Below are positions 9,399-17,574 of a stretch of DNA of 64,000 bases, piece after piece; the first letter of the stretch is position 1, and every line of letters begins with the position of its first letter. Location: positions 848,625-912,624 of the forward strand of contig NZ_JHQL01000001.1 in assembly GCF_000712975.1 (NCBI RefSeq), written 5' to 3'. The DNA is from Vreelandella neptunia (GTDB lineage: Bacteria > Pseudomonadota > Gammaproteobacteria > Pseudomonadales > Halomonadaceae). Made by a program: the position numbers and the translations under genes. The notes beneath the pieces were generated by a model, which saw nothing but the letters and a program-made list of their open reading frames with translations, was not told the DNA's origin and did not search any database.

Positions 9399-9458
9399 CA
9401 GCACGGTGCGCTTAGCGTAACGCTGCTACACTCTAGGAAGATGGTTAAGGAGTCGCCT

Positions 9459-9866
9459 ATGAAAATTAACGTTGAATTTGACCTGACACCGGATGAGTTT
9501 CGCCAATCATTAGGGCTGCCGGATGTTGAGGCGTTTCAGCAAAGCCTGCTGGAAAATATTCAGCGGCAAATGGAATCTGGGGTGGATGGCTATGACCCTA
9601 TGAGTCTAATGCGTCCTTTCCTGCAGCAGCCGATGATGCAACAAGGACTTTCTCAGGGGCTAGCTAATTTCGGTACGTATCAGCAGATGATGTTGGATAT
9701 GTTGCGTAAAGCAGGAACCTCAGGTGGCAGTGCCGACCAGGCTGGCGACACGAATCAGGATGACTCCCAAGAGGCTGCCAATGCAGCGTCAGGTAAAAGC
9801 GCATCAAGTGCGAGAAGTTCCAAAGCGAAAGCAACAGCTTCTTCGCGCTCTCGCGCTAAAGGGTAG
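9459..9866 (+). CDS. DUF6489 family protein, PHA-locus associated
   Basis: 135-residue protein from ATG 9459, which has AAGGAG 6 nt upstream (an ATG at 9441 lacks one). The N-terminal 80 residues, beginning MKINVEFDLTPDEFRQSLGLPDV, match what I recall of DUF6489; the Gln/Met-rich middle could form helices, and the last 55 residues are a low-complexity Ser/Ala/Lys/Arg tail. A basic Ala/Lys/Ser tail is reminiscent of phasin-like or DNA-binding PHA granule proteins. It precedes the phasin and PHA synthase genes on the same strand. The function is not established; a role at PHA granules is inference from position. Confidence 0.65.
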   Translation: MKINVEFDLTPDEFRQSLGLPDVEAFQQSLLENIQRQMESGVDGYDPMSLMRPFLQQPMMQQGLSQGLANFGTYQQMMLDMLRKAGTSGGSADQAGDTNQDDSQEAANAASGKSASSARSSKAKATASSRSRAKG

Positions 9867-9914
9867 AACTGTCGTGTGAAATGTGTAGCGTTGTCGAGCG
9901 TGCTGCTAGGAATG

Positions 9915-9943
9915 TTGCAAAGCAGCAATGCAGCGTTTACTCT
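9915..9943 (+). promoter_or_regulatory. Predicted phasin gene promoter
   Basis: TTGCAA at 9915-9920 and TACTCT at 9938-9943 are separated by 17 bp, giving a reasonable sigma-70 promoter about 78 bp before the phasin start. The -35 element lies inside the first of two operator-like repeats, and the predicted start site (about 9950) lies inside the second. That geometry suits repression. Confidence 0.45.
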
Positions 9944-9959
9944 TTTTGCAGTGCAGCAA
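9915..9959 (+). promoter_or_regulatory. Paired TGC-rich operator, candidate PhaR sites
   Basis: Two near-identical 14-mers, TTGCAAAGCAGCAA (9915-9928) and TTGCAGTGCAGCAA (9946-9959), differ at two bases and both have the inverted ends TTGC-N6-GCAA. Their starts are 31 bp apart, three helical turns, so they lie on one face of the DNA. PhaR, the PHA-responsive repressor of phasin genes in other proteobacteria, is known to bind TGC-rich sites; assigning PhaR here is inference, as no phaR gene lies in the window. Confidence 0.55.
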
Positions 9960-10020
9960 TTTGCCGTGTGATGAGCCACTCCAGGCTCATGCCAAGGAAT
10001 GAGAGATAGGAGCAGACACT

Positions 10021-10431
10021 ATGCAAGATAAAATGATGGACGCCTTTAGTACCCAAACGCGCCAAATGTTCGAGCCAATGCGCAAGATGAACTCGCTGAT
10101 GCTCAACAATATGGAAAAAATGACCCAGTATCAGCTGGAAGCAATGAAACGCTACAGCCAGATGGGCACCGAGCGCATTCGCAGTGCGACGGAAATTAAC
10201 GATGCTGAAAGCCTGCGTGATTTTGGTACGAAACAAGCCGAAATGATGAATGAGCTTTCTCAGCAGATGCAGGAAGATGCCCGCGTCATGGGTGAGATGA
10301 GCATGCAGTTCAAATCCGAAATGGAAAAGCTGTTCAGCGAAGCTGGGCAGAAAATGAGCGAGCAAGCCACCTCTGCTGCGAAAAGTGAACAGCCTGCGAA
10401 ATCGACTAGCCAATCTTCACGTAAAAGCTAA
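10021..10431 (+). CDS. phaP: Phasin family protein
   Basis: 136-residue, almost entirely helical, Met/Gln/Glu-rich protein without membrane segments or signal peptide, as expected of a phasin coating polyhydroxyalkanoate granules. The central heptad-like region (about 20-110) can form an amphipathic helical bundle, and the tail is Ala/Lys/Ser-rich. AGGAG (9 to 13 bases upstream) precedes the ATG. It lies between a DUF6489 gene and phaC. An operator pair upstream and a strong hairpin downstream suggest independent, abundant expression relative to phaC. Confidence 0.85.
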   Translation: MQDKMMDAFSTQTRQMFEPMRKMNSLMLNNMEKMTQYQLEAMKRYSQMGTERIRSATEINDAESLRDFGTKQAEMMNELSQQMQEDARVMGEMSMQFKSEMEKLFSEAGQKMSEQATSAAKSEQPAKSTSQSSRKS

Positions 10432-10444
10432 ACGTAACGATGTT

Positions 10445-10475
10445 CGCGGCGCCTTGAAGGCGCCGCGTTCTTTTG
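10445..10475 (+). terminator. Hairpin between phaP and phaC, likely attenuating terminator
   Basis: CGCGGCGCC (10445-10453), a 5-nt loop and GGCGCCGCG (10459-10467) form a perfect 9-bp GC stem followed by TTCTTTT. It would end most phasin transcripts or protect their 3' end and let a fraction read into phaC. Confidence 0.75.
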
Positions 10476-10524
10476 GATGATGTGCCTGGGCAGACAATGC
10501 CAAGCAGGTGAGGGGAGAGTGAGT

Positions 10525-12378
10525 ATGCTGTCAGGGTGGAAAATGCCGTCTCAAGGTGTTTCTCAAGAAGAGCTTGAAGCATGGAAAGTGCAGCTAAGCG
10601 ATGTTGGTGAACAGTACAAAGGCCTGCTTGAGGATTTACTGTCACGGATAGCACCCAGCGAAGCTGCTGACTCCGTTTACAGTGATATGCGTGAAAGCTT
10701 TGAAGCCGCCGCACAGTCGCTCATGAGTAACCCTAACCTGCTGTGGCAAACTCAGTCCCGCCTACTGCAAGATCAGTGGCTACTTTGGCAGCAGGGTGTG
10801 CGGGCGATGTCTGGTGAGCAAGTGACGCCATTGATAACGCCTGCAAAAGGCGACCGCCGCTTTAAAGATGAAGCATGGACACAAGAGCCTTACTACTTAG
10901 CGATTATGCAGCAATATTTACTGTTTTCGCAGATGTTAGAGGAGCTTATTGAAAATCTGGATGGCTTAGACCCGACACAGAAACGCAATCTAGCGTTTTA
11001 TGCTCGGCAATTAGTAAGCGCCATGTCGCCTACTAATTTTGTATCGACTAACCCCGAAGTCATGCGTCGTACAATTGAGACGCGTGGACAAAACCTAGTA
11101 GATGGCCTGACGCGCCTGCGAGAAGACCTGGCGAATTCCGCCGAGGGTATTAACGTACGCATGACCGATCGAAGTGCCTTTGGTGTTGGCGATAACATTG
11201 CTGTCACCCCAGGTGCCGTGGTGTATGAAAATGAGCTGATTCAGTTAATTCAATACACCCCCACCACGGAAAAAACCTTTAAAACGCCACTGTTGATCGT
11301 GCCCCCATGGATCAATAAGTACTACATTCTCGACCTGCGAGAAGATAATTCGCTGGTTAAGTGGATGGTGGACCAAGGGCACACGGTATTTCTGATTTCT
11401 TGGCGTAACCCTGGCCCAGAACAGCGCGATATTACCTGGGCTGATTACATGCAAATGGGCCCCGTCAGCGCGATGGAGGCCATTGAGCAAGCCTGTGGTG
11501 AGAAGTCAGTCAATCTGTTGAGTTACTGTGTGGGCGGCACACTAACTGCTTCTACGGTGGCCTATCTGACAAGCACTCGGCGTGGTCGAAAAGTGAAGTC
11601 AGTGACCTATATGGCGACGCTGCAGGACTTTCGTGATCCTGGTGATATTGGCGTATTCCTTAACGAACGGGTGGTTGAGGGAATTGAAAATACGCTGGAA
11701 ATGAAAGGATATTTAGACGGCCGCTCGATGGCCTACACCTTTAATTTATTGCGTGAGAATGATCTTTTCTGGTCGTTCTACATCAATAATTATCTGAAAG
11801 GCGAAACGCCCGCCGCGTTTGACCTGCTGTACTGGAATACTGATGGGACTAACCTGCCTGCTGGTACCCATGCCTGGTATCTGCGCCATATGTACTTGGA
11901 AAACCGTTTAGTAGAACCAGGTGGTATCGAGCTGGACGAGGTGAAGATTGACCTTCGTAAAATCTCGACGCCGTGCTACTTCGTTTCGACGAAAGAAGAT
12001 CATATCGCTAAGTGGAACAGTACGTATTATGGCGCGCTGTTACCCAAAGGGCCGGTGACGTTTGTATTGGGTGGTTCTGGCCATATCGCGGGCATTGTGA
12101 ACCCTCCCCACAAGAATAAATACGGCTACTGGACCAACGATGCGCTGCCCGACACCCATGAAGCATGGCAAGAAGGCTCCACCTTTAACGAAGGCTCCTG
12201 GTGGCCACACTGGCAGGCATGGGTAACGGAGAACGGCTATGCTGATCCTGACCCGGAAAAAATGGTGCCCGCGCGTCAGCCTGGAGAAGGTGAACTAAGC
12301 GTGATTGAAAGCGCGCCCGGGCGCTATGTGAAAATGACGATTCCTGAGGTGTTGGGCGAAATTCCCGCCGCAGAATGA
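10525..12378 (+). CDS. phaC: Class I poly(3-hydroxyalkanoate) synthase PhaC
   Basis: Polymerises (R)-3-hydroxyacyl-CoA into PHA at the granule surface. 617 residues from ATG 10525, preceded by a GGGGAGA site; an upstream ATG at 10477 would add 16 residues. Catalytic triad: Cys335 in SYCVGG, Asp492 in KEDHIAKW and His520 in GSGHIAG. The first glycine of the usual G-x-C-x-G box is replaced by Ser333, a variant I recall from Halomonas synthases. The C-terminus is extended by about 40 acidic/polar residues relative to the 589-residue Cupriavidus enzyme. No phaE or phaR subunit gene is adjacent, which agrees with class I. Follows the phasin gene. Confidence 0.95.
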   Translation: MLSGWKMPSQGVSQEELEAWKVQLSDVGEQYKGLLEDLLSRIAPSEAADSVYSDMRESFEAAAQSLMSNPNLLWQTQSRLLQDQWLLWQQGVRAMSGEQVTPLITPAKGDRRFKDEAWTQEPYYLAIMQQYLLFSQMLEELIENLDGLDPTQKRNLAFYARQLVSAMSPTNFVSTNPEVMRRTIETRGQNLVDGLTRLREDLANSAEGINVRMTDRSAFGVGDNIAVTPGAVVYENELIQLIQYTPTTEKTFKTPLLIVPPWINKYYILDLREDNSLVKWMVDQGHTVFLISWRNPGPEQRDITWADYMQMGPVSAMEAIEQACGEKSVNLLSYCVGGTLTASTVAYLTSTRRGRKVKSVTYMATLQDFRDPGDIGVFLNERVVEGIENTLEMKGYLDGRSMAYTFNLLRENDLFWSFYINNYLKGETPAAFDLLYWNTDGTNLPAGTHAWYLRHMYLENRLVEPGGIELDEVKIDLRKISTPCYFVSTKEDHIAKWNSTYYGALLPKGPVTFVLGGSGHIAGIVNPPHKNKYGYWTNDALPDTHEAWQEGSTFNEGSWWPHWQAWVTENGYADPDPEKMVPARQPGEGELSVIESAPGRYVKMTIPEVLGEIPAAE

Positions 12379-12446
12379 TTTGCCACCATGGCATGATAGG
12401 CTAACGAACAAACGTTGCGTTTGTCGTTAACAGTTAGAGCAGTAGA

Positions 12447-12499
12447 AAATGGCGGTGATGTCCTATTTGGAGTGATCTAATAAGGCATCACCGCCATTT
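12447..12499. terminator. Long inverted repeat after phaC
   Basis: AAATGGCGGTGATG (12447-12460) and CATCACCGCCATTT (12486-12499) form a perfect 14-bp stem around a 25-nt loop. It lies between convergent phaC and the ABC permease gene. A bidirectional terminator is the simplest reading, but there is no T-run on either side and the loop is large, so a structural or protein-binding role is possible. Confidence 0.55.
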
Positions 12500-12537
12500 G
12501 CGTTATTACCTTTCAAGCTACCTTTCAAACCACCCTT

Positions 12538-13692
12538 TCAGCAATGTGACTGCTTGCGTTGGTGCCAAGCGAGCCAGCAAAGCCATCCGCCATACAGAAT
12601 ACATAATCCAATCAGTACGCTAATTTCGCGCCCAATGCTGAGAAGCGGGGCACCCATTTGATTCATCGCTAAAAAACCTTGTATGCCAGGTTTAACTGGA
12701 ATCAGTAGGGTTAGGATATCTAGCCATTTGGGTAGACTTTCGGCAGGCCAGGCAAAACCAGCGGTAAAGACAATCGGTAGTGACGAAAGAAGAACCAGCA
12801 CAGTGGGCAGTTCTGGTCGCGGAAGCAGATAACCAAGCCAAATGGCGAATAACGTGGCGCTTATGAAAAATAGCACGCTGAAGGCGAGTAATTCACTAGG
12901 CGCAGCCGCATGGGGAACACCATAAAGCTGGAAGAAAAAGCCAAAGTAGAGCATGGCAAATAATAGGTAGATAAGCAGAAAGGTGAAGAGGCGAAGCGGC
13001 AGCGCTAATGCGAGCGATGGCGCGGTTTGCCCCAGACGCCTGCGCGCGCGATCTTTGATGGTTACGCTACCTGCGGCAATGAGTAGCGTTTGGTGCAGAA
13101 TTAATACAAAGACAGCGGGCACAATGTAATTAATGTAGCCCGACGTGGGGTTAAACGCGGGCTTAGTGATGAGCCGCATCGGCATAATTTGTCCAGGGAT
13201 CTGTGCAGGACTTTCTCCCTTCATTAAGCTACCAACGAGTTGGGTTTGCACACTGAGTGTCGTCGCGGCTGTCAGCAAGCCCTCAACCACATTGCCGTAA
13301 ATTAGAAAATAGCTGGCGTCCCCAGCAAAAGAGAGGCTGGTTGGGCGTCCTAAATAAATATCACGCTCGAAACCGGAAGGAATAATTAATAGCCCATGAA
13401 CAGCATCGCTGGCCAGTAAGGCTTCTGCTTCTGCCATGCTGGACGGCTGGGCGGCGACTCGAATTTGAGGGGCTGCATCTGCCATGCGGATAAGTTGCCG
13501 GGCCAGATGAGTGTGATCATGATTCACCACCGCCACTGCTTGTTCTCCCGGCACGCTCTTATGATAGGGAAGAGGGTAAAGAACGGCATAAAATAGTAAG
13601 CCGCCGACAATTACGAGCAGCACGGCCCGATCAGCAAATATATTCGCAATCTCTACCTGCCACGCTTGCCAACACCGTTGCCAGGCATTCAT
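12538..13692 (-). CDS. ABC-2 type exporter permease (second permease)
   Basis: 384-residue inner-membrane protein with the ABC-2 layout: one N-terminal membrane helix (LLVIVGGLLFYAVLYPLPYHK), a large periplasmic domain of about 150 residues, then five or six C-terminal helices (from about residue 180). It resembles YhhJ/YbhR-type permeases. The start overlaps the stop of the upstream permease gene by 4 bp. Last gene of the tolC-hlyD-permease-permease operon; no ATPase gene accompanies it. Exported substrate unknown. Confidence 0.85.
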   Translation of the reverse strand: MNAWQRCWQAWQVEIANIFADRAVLLVIVGGLLFYAVLYPLPYHKSVPGEQAVAVVNHDHTHLARQLIRMADAAPQIRVAAQPSSMAEAEALLASDAVHGLLIIPSGFERDIYLGRPTSLSFAGDASYFLIYGNVVEGLLTAATTLSVQTQLVGSLMKGESPAQIPGQIMPMRLITKPAFNPTSGYINYIVPAVFVLILHQTLLIAAGSVTIKDRARRRLGQTAPSLALALPLRLFTFLLIYLLFAMLYFGFFFQLYGVPHAAAPSELLAFSVLFFISATLFAIWLGYLLPRPELPTVLVLLSSLPIVFTAGFAWPAESLPKWLDILTLLIPVKPGIQGFLAMNQMGAPLLSIGREISVLIGLCILYGGWLCWLAWHQRKQSHC

Positions 13693-14837
13693 GAGGACAC
13701 CTGTTCAGCAGGGTTGATGTTTAATTGTTTTGGCAAGGCATGAATGGCGAAGGGTAAAGGCAGCAGGAACAGCAGCAATATTAATAAGGGCGGTAGCAGA
13801 GTAGCCAGCGGTGCCCCATGGTCAGCCACCGCTACCTGGAGTTCAATATAGTGGGTGGAGGGCATTAAGTTGCCCCAGGTTCGCGCCAGTATATTCATAT
13901 CGCCTCTTGGGAAAGTAATTCCCATAAAGGCAAAGGCTGGTGCTAGATAAGCAGCACATAAGCTTAGCGCGCGGATTTTGTTAGCAACGGTAGCTAGAAT
14001 CAACGTCGCCATACTTTGAACGGCAAGTACCATTAGCGCCATACCAACCATTAGCCAAGCCACGCTGCCCTCTGGTGACCAGCCAAGAAAATAGTAAAAC
14101 ATGCCAAGCAGGATGACGCCTTGCAGCCATAGCAGCAGCGAAATGGGTGTTAGTAGTTGCCAGAGTGAAACACTTCTGGCGGAGAAAGTGGTGGGTAGCG
14201 GCGCTTTTTCGAGCCGCCAGCAAAGCGTCAGCAGCGTTGCAACGACGATTACAATTTGCCATAGGGCGGGTGTGATTGTTGTCACCAAGAAACGCGCATA
14301 GCTCATTCCCGCGTTATAAAGGGAGGTGATTTGTGGCCGCACAGGGGCCGCCGCTGCTACTGCTTGTGGTAATGCATAGCCTTGACCAAGCCGTAATACA
14401 ACGCCCGCTTCGGCGGCAAAACTCATGCTTGATTGGGTTAGTGCGGAGGAAATGAATTTTCCGGCTAGCAGGTATTGGCTATTGTAAAAAGCCACGGCCT
14501 CGGGACTGAGAGAAAGACGCAAGTCGCGGCCAAAGTTACGTGGGATGATCAATAGTGCTAAGACTTCACCACGTTGTAGCGCTTCGGCCCCTTCGCTTGC
14601 CGAAGGGTAAGGGTGAAGCATATCTAATGCTGGGCTGGCATCTAAATAACGCTGCAGTGAACGAGACTCAGAGGTATGGTCTAAATCGACAACGCCTACG
14701 GGAAGTGATCGTGGAGTGCCTGTTTCAAACACGGCAATAAATAGCAGAGCCAGCAGAGGGGGCAGCCATCCTACCAGAGCGAGCAGCCACGGCTGGCTGC
14801 GTAGCGCCTGCCAGCCATTCAGTCTAGTCGGTTCCAT
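13689..14837 (-). CDS. ABC-2 type exporter permease (first permease)
   Basis: 382 residues from ATG 14837 (AGG 7 nt upstream); a TTG at 14876 would add 13 residues. Same ABC-2 arrangement as its neighbour: an N-terminal helix, a periplasmic domain with VGVVDLDHTSESRSLQRYLD, and a C-terminal block of helices. The pair of related permeases probably forms a heterodimer. The start overlaps the end of the hlyD-type gene by 14 bp and the stop overlaps the next start by 4 bp, so the operon is tightly coupled. Confidence 0.83.
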   Translation of the reverse strand: MEPTRLNGWQALRSQPWLLALVGWLPPLLALLFIAVFETGTPRSLPVGVVDLDHTSESRSLQRYLDASPALDMLHPYPSASEGAEALQRGEVLALLIIPRNFGRDLRLSLSPEAVAFYNSQYLLAGKFISSALTQSSMSFAAEAGVVLRLGQGYALPQAVAAAAPVRPQITSLYNAGMSYARFLVTTITPALWQIVIVVATLLTLCWRLEKAPLPTTFSARSVSLWQLLTPISLLLWLQGVILLGMFYYFLGWSPEGSVAWLMVGMALMVLAVQSMATLILATVANKIRALSLCAAYLAPAFAFMGITFPRGDMNILARTWGNLMPSTHYIELQVAVADHGAPLATLLPPLLILLLFLLPLPFAIHALPKQLNINPAEQVSS

Positions 14838-15837
14838 GCTGGCTACCTGTCGGCGCTTCCTCAGAAGGTAAATCAAGCAATACGCTCATGCCTGCCCTTA
14901 GGCCAGGTACTGGCTCAATGGGGTGCATTTCCACTTCAAACGTGCGCATATCAAAGCCACGACCGGGCACCGTGGCACGCCAAGTGGCAAAGTCGCCAAG
15001 CGCTGCGATGTGGCTGACTTTAAAGCGTGCCTGATGACCAAGAGAGGGAATATCGAGGTCGATCTCTGTACCTGGCGAAAAGTGCCGTAGCAGATCTTCA
15101 CGAACATTAAACAGAGCCCATGCTTCGTCTAGGTCGGTGATCATCACCACTGGGAAACCTTGGGGGACGAGCTCACCTGGGTTTAGTAATACATTACTGA
15201 CAATGCCCTTATGAGGTGCAATTGCTAGCGAGTCCTCAAGTAGTTCAGTGATTTCATCACGTAGACTAGTCGTTATATCTTCGCCAGCGCGGCTGGCGGT
15301 ACGTGCTTCTTCACGAGGGCCTGCCTCTGCTAATCTAAGCACCTCTGCGGCGGTTACCCGCGTCTGCTCCGCTACCCGTAGCAGTGTAAAAGCCTCATCA
15401 AGCCGTTGACGGGCCACAACGCCTTGTTCGGCTAATACGCGGGTACGTTCATAGGTGGTTCTTGCCATGGTCTCAGCCGCCTGAGCTTTCTGAAATTCGC
15501 TGCGTGCTGCGGCTATTTTCTCCTCACGGGTGCCGCCTTCAACCGCCTGCGCCAGTGAGCGGCTAATCGTATCGAGTGCATCGACTTGCGTCAGTTTAGC
15601 TTCAAGTTCAGGACTATCGATTCGAAATACGACATCTCCGGCATTGACACTATCACCGCGGCGAAACTCAATTTCGGCAAGCCGTCCTGGGACTTTTGAA
15701 GACACCATATATTGTCGGGCTTCTATCTGGCCCTGTAGGCGAAGAGGAGGCGTGCTATAGGTGCGCCAGAAAACAACAGATACTGCGATGGCGACCCCTG
15801 CCAATATGGCCAGGATGAGAAATCTGCGCGTGGTCAC
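14824..15837 (-). CDS. HlyD-family membrane fusion (periplasmic adaptor) protein
   Basis: 337-residue adaptor linking an inner-membrane exporter to a TolC-type channel. An N-terminal signal anchor (FLILAILAGVAIAVSVVF, about 6-23) is followed by a lipoyl half (QIEARQYMVSSKVPGRLAEI), an alpha-helical hairpin (about 75-190) and the second lipoyl and beta-barrel parts. It resembles YbhG/YhiI-type adaptors. The start overlaps the TolC gene stop by 4 bp. Gene order adaptor then two permeases is as in YbhGFSR operons except that the ATPase gene is absent. Confidence 0.87.
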   Translation of the reverse strand: MTTRRFLILAILAGVAIAVSVVFWRTYSTPPLRLQGQIEARQYMVSSKVPGRLAEIEFRRGDSVNAGDVVFRIDSPELEAKLTQVDALDTISRSLAQAVEGGTREEKIAAARSEFQKAQAAETMARTTYERTRVLAEQGVVARQRLDEAFTLLRVAEQTRVTAAEVLRLAEAGPREEARTASRAGEDITTSLRDEITELLEDSLAIAPHKGIVSNVLLNPGELVPQGFPVVMITDLDEAWALFNVREDLLRHFSPGTEIDLDIPSLGHQARFKVSHIAALGDFATWRATVPGRGFDMRTFEVEMHPIEPVPGLRAGMSVLLDLPSEEAPTGSQHGTD

Positions 15838-17270
15838 GGGATGGGGTCCCCTTCGCTAAGATAAGCAAATAGTGATTCTTGCTGACCTGTAATACTGAGT
15901 AATTGGGCAAACGACATGACGAACCGGAAAGCGGCAGCATCACGGCGTGTATGGGTCGTGGATAGAAAGGTTTGGGCATCAATCACATCAAGCGCTCGCC
16001 CAATTCCTTCTGAGAAAGCCAGCGTTTGCAGGCGTAGGCTCTCTTCTGCCAGCGCCACTGTACTTGCGAGGTCGCTATACTCTTCAAGCGCTTGATTGGC
16101 ATCGCGATACTGCTGGTCAAGCAACAGCTCTAGCTTGCGGGAAGCGGCCTGCTGGCGATACCGTAATTCCGATACTGTGCTCACCGCTGCCTGTACCTTG
16201 CCACTCCGTCCGCTGCGATCTACCAGTGGCATACTGACACCAACGCCAACCAACCAGTCGGGTGTGAGATCGCTAGCTAACGAGTCATCTTCATAGAGGT
16301 TGTAACTGCCAAACATAAAGACATTCGGATGGTAAAGCCCACGGCTTGCATCAACGACGCTTTCCGCCTGAGCCTGTTTATTTGCTAATAATCTAAGGAC
16401 AGGGTGGTCGGCTAGCCCTGGTTGAAAATGCCCAATCGGTGGCAGCGATGCGAGCGTAAACAGGGGAGATGTAGGCGTAGGGCCTGATGAATGACCGCCA
16501 GACCCTGGCGCATTGGAAGGCGTATAGTGAACCAAAGAGGCTAATGCTTGTTGGGCGCTATCACGCTGCTCGCGGATGGCGCGCGTAGTGATACGTGAAC
16601 GGTCATAGGCTGCTTCAGCGGCTAAGCGCTCCACCCGCGCAATTTGATATTGGTCTTCAAGCGCTTGGGCAGAGTGGTAATGGTGGGCAAGGGTGTTTTC
16701 AGCTTGTTGTTGAGTAGTAAGCGCTCGCTCAGCCATTACTAGCCCGTAATAAGCGGTTACTAAATCCATAAAACGGGCTCGGTAAACGTCTTCAAGCAGT
16801 AGCGATGCTGCCCTCTCTTCTAATGTTAATAGTTCCCGTGCAGAGCTGATTTTTCCACCTGTATAGAGCGGCCAAAACATCGCTAACGAGCTTCGGGCAA
16901 CGTTGCGGTTAGTGACCGGTGTACGAAAGGCATTAGGGCCGCCAATAAGATCGACTAATCGCTGGCCTGGCAGGGAGTCAGCGACGCTACTAAGCGGGTT
17001 GAGAGCAAGTGCATCCACTTCAATTGGGTTATCTAGGTGGGTATAAGAGCCAATTAGATCTATTTGAGGGAGTAGTAAATTATTGCGGTTAGAAAGAAGC
17101 GCAACCGCGCGCTGCTGGGCAGCTTGGCCTGCTGCAACGTCATCGTCTTGGCTGCGGAGTTGTTGCCAAGCATCTTCCAGAGCTAGTGGCTGCGCGTGAA
17201 CGTGCTGGCTAGGTAACGCTATGGCTACCATAAGTAATGATGCCCATAAAAACATGCTTGAGCTTTTCAC
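15834..17270 (-). CDS. TolC-family outer membrane efflux protein
   Basis: 478-residue outer-membrane channel with a signal peptide (MFLWASLLMVAIALPSQHVHA, cut near residue 27) and two internally repeated halves rich in long Ala/Gln/Glu helices, the TolC tunnel arrangement. First gene of the exporter operon; the adaptor and two permeases follow with 4-14 bp overlaps. With its own outer-membrane channel the operon has every part of a tripartite exporter apart from the ATPase. Confidence 0.87.
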   Translation of the reverse strand: MKSSSMFLWASLLMVAIALPSQHVHAQPLALEDAWQQLRSQDDDVAAGQAAQQRAVALLSNRNNLLLPQIDLIGSYTHLDNPIEVDALALNPLSSVADSLPGQRLVDLIGGPNAFRTPVTNRNVARSSLAMFWPLYTGGKISSARELLTLEERAASLLLEDVYRARFMDLVTAYYGLVMAERALTTQQQAENTLAHHYHSAQALEDQYQIARVERLAAEAAYDRSRITTRAIREQRDSAQQALASLVHYTPSNAPGSGGHSSGPTPTSPLFTLASLPPIGHFQPGLADHPVLRLLANKQAQAESVVDASRGLYHPNVFMFGSYNLYEDDSLASDLTPDWLVGVGVSMPLVDRSGRSGKVQAAVSTVSELRYRQQAASRKLELLLDQQYRDANQALEEYSDLASTVALAEESLRLQTLAFSEGIGRALDVIDAQTFLSTTHTRRDAAAFRFVMSFAQLLSITGQQESLFAYLSEGDPIP

Positions 17271-17574
17271 AACTCACCACCTCTTTTTATTTATTATAAG
17301 GGTTAAACCATAGTTTAGGTGTTAAGTGCAATAAGCCAAAAATGGTTTGTAGATAATTTATTGGGTGGGTGGTTCGTTGTGCCGGCTTTGGAATAATCGT
17401 TTTTATATTAGCGAGCTAAATTTTATTGCGGTTTTTCGATAAAGAGACTGTTATGTAATTGCTCGTTAATCAGTTTGGTATATATTAATCACTGCTAACT
17501 GATGGTGAGTCGACTTAGAGTAATAAAGTTGCTTGTCCTTTTACTGTTAATTACTGTTAACCGAGGCTCTAGCC
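17271..17574. other. AT-rich divergent promoter region, exporter operon / amidohydrolase
   Basis: 304 bp between divergent genes with no convincing coding frame. It holds an inverted repeat ATCAGTT (17469-17475) and AACTGAT (17497-17503) that could be an operator, and a perfect 10-bp tandem duplication TTACTGTTAA (17541-17550 and 17551-17560) just before the amidohydrolase ribosome site (GAGG, 17562-17565). No regulator gene adjoins it. Confidence 0.45.

Noticed and set aside
9755..9979. Minus-strand open frame over the DUF6489 gene end
   Set aside because: It is a shadow of the Ser/Ala/Lys-rich tail, lacks a ribosome site and covers the phasin operator.
15834..17270. TolC gene as the outer-membrane partner of the RND pump at 49.7-53.9 kb
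   Set aside because: It is 32 kb away and tightly coupled to its own adaptor and permeases; sharing is possible but not supported by sequence.
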